This document shows, one piece after another, positions 56,960 to 64,000 of a DNA stretch of 64,000 nt (position 1 is its first letter; the number at the start of each line of letters is the position of its first letter). Below the pieces are notes generated by a model. It saw nothing but the letters and a program-made list of their open reading frames with translations. It had not been told where the DNA came from and did no database searches. The DNA is from Lamellibrachia satsuma (lineage: Eukaryota; Annelida; Polychaeta; Sabellida; Siboglinidae). Location of the stretch: NCBI GenBank assembly GCA_033239005.1, contig BSQZ01000001.1:10776500-10840499 (forward strand), written 5' to 3'. Made by a program: the position numbers and the translations under genes.

Positions 56960-57845
56960 ACGACTAAACAACTAGAGGACGACCACTACAACACCACGAC
57001 CAAACAACTATTGGACAACCACTACAACACCACGACTAAACTAGAGGACAACCACTGTAACACCTCGACTAAACAACTGGAGGACAACCACGGTAACACC
57101 ACAACTAAACAACTGCAGGACAACCACTACAACACCAAGACCAAGTAATTGGTGGACTACTTCAACACCACGATCAAACAATTGGAGGACAACCACTACA
57201 ACAACAAGACCAAACAACTGGAGGACACTACAACACCACGATCGAACAACTGGAGAACAACCATTACAACACCACGACTAAACAATTGGAGAACAACCAC
57301 TACAACACCACGATCGAACAACTGGAGGACAACCACTACAACACCACTATCAAACAACTGGACAACCACTACAAAACTACGACCGAACAACTGGAGGGCA
57401 ACTACTACAACACCACGACCAAACAACAGGACAACTACTACAGCACCACGACCAAACAACTGGAGGACAACCACTACAACACCACGATCGAACAACTGGA
57501 GAACAACCATTACAACACCACGACTAAACAATTGGAGAACAACCACTACAACACCACGATCGAACAACTGGAGGACAACCACTACAACACCACTATCAAA
57601 CAACTGGACAACCACTACAAAACTACGACCGAACAACTGGAGGGCAACTACTACAACACCACGACCAAACAACAGGACAACTACTACAGCACCACGACCA
57701 AACAACTGGAGGACAACCACTACAACACCGTGATCAACTGGAGGACAACTACTACACCACGACCAAACAACTGGACTACAACCACGACAACACCACGACC
57801 AAACAACTGGTGAACAACCACTACAACACCACGACCAAACAATTA
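56960..57845 (+). repeat. 36-bp tandem array related to the family ectodomain
   Basis: About 24 units of 36 bp (CACTACAACACCACGACCAA, then ACAACTGGAGGACAAC). The frames read HYNTTTKQLEDN or TTTTPRPNNWRT. A higher-order copy of 246 bp repeats at 57,241 and 57,487. The second reading matches the TTTPWSNNW/TTTPWSKNWW module of copies B and G, and the nucleotides align with 49,277-49,315. It may be an amplified ectodomain of a lost paralog. Frames are broken at 57,146 and near 57,230. Confidence 0.8.
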
Positions 57846-58620
57846 AACTTACGGAGAAATCAAAGACGGTCACTGATCTCCGAGTACGCTTTGGTTCTAT
57901 ATACATGAAGACAGCATATAAGATGGAAAAAAGCACCAACACAAAAACTCTCGCTCGCTTTTTTTGTGGGGGGGGCAATTTGTGGGGCCTGATACGAGTG
58001 TTTCACTTATACCACAGTTAATACAGCACTGCGTGTTACGACGAATCAACATCAGCAGCCATGTGCAAGAAAAGAACACCAGTCTAAAAGAACGGAACAA
58101 GAACCGTATAGAATAGAGGAAGTTGATTTCTGATTTTGTATTGTAAGTCTACAGATTATCAAATTGAAATAAAATAAATAAAGTTCGTTTACGGAATCAT
58201 CGCTCCAGCCTGGGTTTTTAATGGCATTAGGTAAAAGCTAGTTAATTCAAATTACGCTTTTGCAAACATCATACATAAAAAACAACCCCAAAATGAGCTC
58301 ATTAACCGATGTTTTAACCATTGTGCCTTGTGTCTCGGTATACCGCTATTACCAACACACGTGTACGTACGCATGTGCACGTATGCTGGCGTGTCTGTGC
58401 TGCTACTGGATTATCGCACCAATTTTTCGATTGGCCCAAATTCAACGAGAACCGCAGAAATATCTAAATAGGTTTTTCTACATTTAATAAGCGCATGCAG
58501 TCACGATACAAAATTTCTGAACGTCCCAACGCATTGCATCAAGACGAACATTCCCTGACTTTAGTAGCGCCAAATGTTACCTGGCGACAGAGGGATAAAC
58601 GAAGACTCCGTTTCTAGTTT
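57846..58620. other. Spacer 3' of the MRPS2 gene
   Basis: Contains ATAAAATAAATAAAG near 58,165-58,182, which resembles a polyadenylation region on the plus strand. I see no convincing plus-strand gene for it. The ORF at 58,260-58,487 is not supported. Confidence 0.4.
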
Positions 58621-60620
58621 CTAGACAGGCCCTTCAGTCGCCTGTTTCCTCTTGGCCTTGGCGCCGAGGATTGCCTCCTTAAACAGTCTGCAGTAGAGCT
58701 GTACGGCGACTGGGGTGTCGTCGTTGCCGGGCACGGGGTAAGTGAAGAGTCGCGGATCGCAGCTCGAGTCGACAACGCCGACGGTCGGGATGTTCATCTT
58801 GGCGCACTCGGCGACGGCACAGTGCTGCTCGAAGACGGTGTCGTGCGTGCTGACGAACACGCACACGTCCGGCAGGCGCGTGACGGCGGCGAACTGCACC
58901 GTCGCGTTCGTGAACGAGCCGCCCTTCCAGAAGCGGCAGTGCGCGTACTCGCCGCATTGGCGCGCCGTCTGCTCGACCAGCGGCAGCGTCTGCGAGTTGC
59001 GGCTGATGAACAGCACGATGCCGCCGCGGTAGGCGACGTGCGCCGTGAAGTTGAGTGCGAGCGCCAGCCGCGGCATCGTCTGCTCCAGGTCGATGATGTC
59101 GACGCCGAGCCGACTGCCGAAGATGTATGGCTTCATGTACGGGTTGCGCACGCCGACCTTGTGGCCGAGGTGAACGCGGGCATCGAACAGGTCGCTCATC
59201 GTGAACAGGTCGCCGATGCCGAAGTAGTCCGGGTGTTTGAGCGGGTCGATCACCTGTCGTTCCTCGGCACCTGCAACAGGCGAGGTGCACGTAACAAAGC
59301 TGTCTAGATTAGGCCCTATTAATTGACACAATATGAGCAGCTCAGCCAACAACAGACTACGGTTATTCTACTATTTTTGTATGATTACTTGTTAGTATGA
59401 GTAATATTTTTTACTTATTTCACAGTCAGTTTACCTATTTCTTCCCGTGACGTTCGACTGCTATCACCATTCTTCTTCAGACAACTACCGCTAGATGGCG
59501 ACACGGTAGTCATTCTACGCAGACATCACTGGTGTGTGCCACCCGCGGCAGAACATACCAGAGTGATACGTCTGCGTAGAATCACTACCGTGTTGCCATC
59601 TAGCGGTAGTTGTCTGAAGAAGATTGCTGATAGCAGTCGAAACGTCACGGAAAGAAAAAGGTAAAATGACTGTGAAATAAGTAAAAATATTACTCATTTG
59701 AACCACCCAGTCTGAGTTGAATACAAATGCCTTACTGGGCCATTCCTAAACTAAGTCTGCATCATTTCCCCTGCTGTTTTATTTTTGAAATCAATGTCGA
59801 TTGATGATATAATGTTAGAATGTATTTAGTCATCTAATTGTACTTAACGGAATGTAATGTTTTTATTGGATTATAAAAAGTATGCCGACAAATCAGGCCA
59901 AAATTTTGCTAGACTCCACTGATAATCTCCAGCGTAGGGATTCTCAGTCAAAAGTGTATGGACTCCATCTAGAGGATTTTGCAGAGACAGATTTGGTGAC
60001 AAATTTGATCGAATAGTTAATGTAGCGTGTGTTAATTGTACCATACACAATACCATTAATTTTCCTAGCAGTGATCCTCATGGGAAAGTACCCATATGCA
60101 ATTATTAGTGTAGCGTACTGCCAGTTTTATGACATTATGTCAAAATATCTTACTGCACATAATGGGTATGTCTTTAAAATAGTCCAGTAGATGGCGCCAT
60201 AATGTATTTGGAAACTGAAACCCGGTAACATGTTTTTTATCACCACATATTATGCAATTAATATTGACTGAAATATTGACAGTCACCATGTGAAGGTGGA
60301 AGCTTGGATAGAAGAACATTCAGGCATTAAAAAAGAAAGATGAAAAGATTGTTAAAAAGCACTCCTAACAATAAATGTTTACAACTAAATTACAACACAC
60401 CTTTTGAAGGAGACAAAATATTTAACATTCAGTGCAGGCTTCCTACATGAGATGTCTTACCCAGACTTTCCAAGCTGGCATTTTCTGTTACAGAGCCTTG
60501 TTCAGGAATAGTAACAGAAGGCTGCATGGATGCTGCACTGAGAAGATGCTGGCTTGTGGACGCCCATCGTCTCGCAGAAGAGGGGCGTAGGCACCTTGAC
60601 AGGGCAACTAAAACAGTCAC
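58621..60620 (-). CDS. MRPS2: Mitochondrial small-subunit ribosomal protein uS2m
   Basis: Two exons on the minus strand: 60,461-60,620 (53 codons plus one base, donor CTGG|GTAAGA) and 58,621-59,270 (acceptor CTGTTGCAG), phase 1, giving 269 residues. The first exon is an Arg/Ser-rich mitochondrial presequence ([20 protein letters not shown]). The second carries the uS2 fold: [20 protein letters not shown], then [37 protein letters not shown], and [20 protein letters not shown], then [14 protein letters not shown]. These are hallmark uS2 motifs. The length agrees with animal MRPS2 (slightly under 300). The intron holds a long inverted repeat. This is the one clear single-copy conserved gene of the window, with higher GC in its coding part. 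Confidence 0.94.
59396..59697. repeat. Long inverted repeat with hammerhead-like core
   Basis: Arms 59,396-59,532 and 59,558-59,697 are reverse complements with few mismatches. Each includes CCATCTAGCGGTAGTTGTCT. The right arm reads CTGAAGA (59,614-59,620), a stem GATTGCT/AGCAGTC, GAAA (59,639-59,642) and CGTC, close to a minimal hammerhead ribozyme as found in Penelope-like elements. It lies in the MRPS2 intron. The ribozyme reading is tentative. Confidence 0.7.
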
Positions 60621-62044
60621 ATTTCAACGGTGTAATTTATATTCAAAGCTTGTTTAGAAAATATAAGCGATTGTAAATGTAGGCAATGTCTTATGTAAGC
60701 ATTATATAATTATATAAAACACCACTAAAATAAGCAAAATCCATTAAAAATCTGTTGATATTTATACAATAAATAAATATGCAATGGTATTTTTAGTGTA
60801 ACCATCTTGTTTAAATGTAAACATACTATAATTATATAAAAACAGCCACTTACAAATAAATGAATACAAGTATGAGATGTAACTAAGATGCTTATTCAAG
60901 ACAGCAAAGCTAGCAGGGTGGGGTAGGCACATATTAATTATAATTTAATTCTGACCAGTTTGGAATATGTACTGCTGTCTGTTAACAATTTTTGTTTGTG
61001 TCTCTACTAGCTTACACTTAGGTTAACTTAACAATTAACTGCATATGACTGAAGTTGAACAAATGCAATTCAAAAATAAATACACTGAACAGCAATGTTT
61101 TAAGTTAACATATCATTACCATCAAGCAAATGGTCTTCCATGTTGTGTCCCGTACAATGGACATTTCAACACAGTAAAATGTGGCATTTCAAATATACAA
61201 GCTTTCTCGCATAAACACTTTGGCATCTGTTGTGAGCAAGCGGGGACTGTGGATACTAATAATGCATGTACAGTGTTATATCAACGTCAAAACAGAATAA
61301 GTTCTTCAAAGAACATCATTATATTTCGGTTGTCATTTCAACAATATTATTATTAAAACAGATTATGATCATGACAATGCCTCTCATTGTGTCTACTCCA
61401 CTGGTGTTGAATTATAGGATACTAATAGTAATATTAATATTAAACAAACAACAACATTTAATGTTTAGTATTAAAACTATATTATTTTGCACACTTACAA
61501 CGCCTGTTTTATATTACAGACTTTACAGTAATAAACAGTGTTAATTGATCACAATCTCGTGTGATCGATTATTTTCAGTTGTATACAAACATTCACCCTG
61601 AATTTCAGTGCCACCTAGACTTGCAGAAAATCGTGTGCAACGGTGGTGCCACATCACAGAGCTTGGATAATTGAGGCTAGTTAATAGTTATAATGCCATA
61701 GAGTCGGGTGCTGTCGAGGATGCTGATGAACTATTTGATATATCCCACGTAGTATTGGCCGTCCACAAACCGATTATATAATTTATCGATTGGTTTGGCC
61801 AAACCGATGACCAATTATAAAAATCAAACTGATTCCCAACACCAGTAATAAACATATAAAGATGCATTTTGTCATGCACATGGATTTTGACCAACTCCGA
61901 GTTAAGAGAGGCACGACAGTCGTACCCATGGTTAGCACATGTCTGCTTTGCATGCCAGCCCTTTATAGTTTCGTGGTGATTCATTATTGCCAAGCTTACA
62001 CACATGCATTCTGAAGCTTTTCAACTCCCCGTAATCACTAAGCA
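60621..62044. other. AT-rich region upstream of MRPS2
   Basis: Should contain the MRPS2 promoter immediately right of 60,620; no TATA or CCAAT motif stands out. ORF 61,045-61,356 has no domain. A stretch near 61,928 (GGTTAGCAC...GCTTTGCATGCC) may be a SINE scrap. Confidence 0.4.
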
Positions 62045-62165
62045 ATTCATCCAGTATAGCTTTTTACCCCATACAATAGCCAATTGGAATAACCTGCCAG
62101 CCAACGCAGCTACAGCACTAAGTTTGGAGATTTTCAGACAGAAGATCTCCAGCTTGCAACATTAA
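62045..62165 (+). mobile_element. LINE reverse transcriptase C-terminal scrap
   Basis: Reads FLPHTIANWNNLPANAATA, then LEIFRQKISSLQ, the usual final residues of CR1/RTE-type reverse transcriptases. Confidence 0.6.
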
Positions 62166-62289
62166 TTGATATTGCATTTTTCACACTAGCAACTTTTCCT
62201 CTCCTCAAATTGCCGTTCTACACGCACACTATCATCTTTTCTCTTTCTTCCAAATATTTTATTACTTTCTCTTACATCACTTTAACACG

Positions 62290-62564
62290 TGTGCACACAC
62301 ACCGAGTCTATAAGCCTTGAAAAGAGGGTTGACTTGTACCCGGAAGAAGAAGCTGACCTTTATATGATGGCATTGAGGGTGGTCACTGCCAGGGTGCATG
62401 TCATCCTCAATTATTCTTTTATGTCCCCAATTAAATGAGACAGGACCGATATTAACATGATCACACAATCCCAATGTTAAAAGTCAGGTTTTTACACCAA
62501 ACATACCCATGCCCGGTCTTGAACCCAGAACCCGAACTATGACTGTCATGTAAAGTGGATGTGC
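62290..62564 (-). repeat. tRNA-derived SINE split by hAT element
   Basis: The minus strand carries GAGGCACATCCACTTTACAT, then a B box GGGTTCAAGACC and GGTGTAAAAACCTGACTTT, matching the body of the 836-1,000 SINE family. The A-box half lies beyond the hAT insertion at 63,944-63,975. Confidence 0.65.
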
Positions 62565-62804
62565 CTCTCAGTCAGGGCTGGGTCCAATTACGTAATTGTA
62601 ATTGTAATTAATTACAGAAAAATGTTGTAATTGTAATTGTAATTGATTATGGTTTCAAATTTGTGCTGTAATTGTAATTGTTATATTTTGTATAATTGAA
62701 AATTTATTTCAATTACAATCAATTACAATCAATTACAGTACGTTTCATATCACAAACTACTTGAACAAACTGTCAATAAAATATAATTTAAGTCTCATAT
62801 AGGT

Positions 62805-62868
62805 TCAGGGTTGTTTGATTTAAATCATTTTATTTAAATCATTGATTTAAATCATGATTTAAATCACT
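62805..62868 (+). mobile_element. One-sided end of a second hAT-like element
   Basis: CAGGGTTGTTTGATTTAAAT followed by repeated GATTTAAATCA palindromes resembles another hAT terminus nested in the first. No matching right end was found. Confidence 0.4.
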
Positions 62869-63496
62869 CCAAAAAAATCATTGATTTATGATTTTTTTTT
62901 ACTTCCGATTTTTTTAATCGCTAATTTATATGAATTTAGCACAACTAATTGTTTACAAGCATTGAGATCAACAGAGTTTTGTATGTTTTTTAATACAAAA
63001 GCACAAAGTGTGCACACTTGTGTAGCTGTATTGACACCAGATAGCCTGACAGTCAAATATTTTATGACATTGTGTATGTCTGAGCTATTCCCTTTTTGAA
63101 TGCAGTGAAGCCACACAAAGTTGTCTTCCAGAGGAAGTATCTTTTGAAGTCAGAAGCACTGAGTTCATGTTCACTTAGTTGTTATCAATTCAGTATGTTG
63201 GCTCAAGTGAGAGAGTCTGGGCTACCATTGTTTAATACTGTACCAGTTTGCAGTCTGGTTAGAGACCCTTAGAGTACACAGGGCCATGGACAGGTGCTAA
63301 TCCACCCTCTCAGCAAACAATAATTAGCACTGCTACAGCCACAGACACACAGCATGCTTTCCTTTCCAAGACAGATTATGCAACTACAGGAGGTGAAGCA
63401 TTGTGGACATTGTCTAATGTCTTTATATAAGCAAAAATCATGTACCCTCTGTTAAGACAAGTACCTAGATTGATTTGAAAGAGTTTATAAATACAT

Positions 63497-63499
<3 letters not shown>

Positions 63500-63569
<70 letters not shown>
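63500..63569. repeat. (AT)n microsatellite
   Basis: AT run inside the hAT-like element. Confidence 0.95.
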
Positions 63570-63579
<10 letters not shown>

Positions 63580-64000
63580 GTCTATATACCAGATTTAAAA
63601 TATATATTTATATAATAAAAATATGTTTAAACGGCTGTCTTTTTATTTAGTACAATTCAAAATTCAAGCCACAATTCTTCAACAATTTACAATCATTACC
63701 GTTATATTTGTTTATCAATTGTGTACAAAATATTGAAATTCAGCAAAAGTGCAAAACTATATAATTAACAAATGCTGAATATATTTGGTTCCGCATAATG
63801 TAATTGTAATTGAAATTGAAACAGTGTAATTGTAATTGAATTGAAAAATTATGAGTGTAATTGTAATTGTAATTGAACTAAAAAATTTAATGTAATTGTA
63901 ATTGATATAATTATATGTAATTGAACCCACCCCTGCTCTCAGTAGTCGAATGAGACCTCATGACATAGCTGGAAACTACTAGTAAAGGTCTGCTTATCTG

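Larger units (their letters stand above)
62573..63935. mobile_element. hAT-like non-autonomous transposon, 1,363 bp
   Basis: Ends CAGGGCTGGGTCCAATTAC and, reverse complemented, CAGGGGTGGGTTCAATTAC. The exact 8-bp target duplication CTCTCAGT lies at 62,565-62,572 and 63,936-63,943. Subterminal regions are full of TAATTGTAATTG repeats on both sides. No intact transposase; short frames in the middle may be relics. An (AT)n run is at 63,500-63,569. Confidence 0.9.

Noticed and set aside
58679..59307. Arg-rich ORFs overlapping MRPS2 on both strands
   Set aside because: GC-rich shadows of the MRPS2 coding exon.
61045..61544. Two plus-strand ORFs upstream of MRPS2
   Set aside because: AT-rich, no domain or splice context.
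61925..61960. SINE head
   Set aside because: Only a short match to the A-box region and no body; too weak to call.

Overview
The window looks like repeat-dense accessory DNA from a nuclear genome of an invertebrate animal. It has spliced genes with GT/AG introns, a nuclear-encoded mitochondrial ribosomal protein, long (GT)n, (AT)n and (GCGT)n microsatellites, several non-LTR retrotransposon clades, Penelope-like remnants, pogo-like and hAT-like DNA transposons and tRNA-derived SINEs. The mix is typical of marine invertebrates such as lophotrochozoans or non-vertebrate deuterostomes, but the sequence alone does not fix the species.

From 1 to about 50,300 the window is a cluster of duplicated segments. 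Segment 1-18,420 aligns with 27,985-40,670, 25,170-31,000 aligns with 42,630-47,700, and 18,820-24,700 aligns with 47,710-50,330. Inside the duplications lies a small gene family that I do not recognise as a named family. Each member is a CCAAT promoter block, a signal-peptide exon ending in a phase-2 GTAAGT donor, a short intron often filled with CACT repeats, and a second exon. The second exon encodes a Thr-rich, Trp-spaced ectodomain, one transmembrane segment and a cytoplasmic tail with PPxY and LPxY motifs of the type bound by WW domains of Nedd4-family ubiquitin ligases. There are seven second exons (10.5, 19.7, 26.9, 32.7, 41.1, 44.4 and 49.0 kb). Only the 48,469-49,808 gene is open from start to stop over a short intron. 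The 10,481-11,030 exon is also open but would need the distant signal exon at 717. The rest are broken by frameshifts, nonsense, lost splice sites or an inserted LINE, so the cluster looks like birth and death of tandem paralogs.

Mobile DNA explains most other features. A 3.76 kb pogo-like element (1,627-5,390) has clear terminal inverted repeats, a TA target duplication and two empty-site paralogs in the same window; a 16-bp minisatellite has grown inside its transposase zinc-finger region. A CR1-like LINE with a 2A-like motif interrupts one family gene (20,533-23,925). An almost open RTE-type LINE occupies 52,690-55,985. There are also CR1/Rex-like tails, LINE endonuclease fragments, Penelope GIY-YIG fragments, MITEs and SINEs.

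The right end (about 58,600-64,000) is calmer. It carries the two-exon gene for mitochondrial ribosomal protein uS2m (MRPS2) on the minus strand, with a long inverted repeat in its intron, then a SINE split by a 1,363-bp hAT-like element with an exact 8-bp target duplication. A 36-bp tandem array at 56,960-57,845 resembles the ectodomain module of the membrane-protein family and may be a distant amplified relative.
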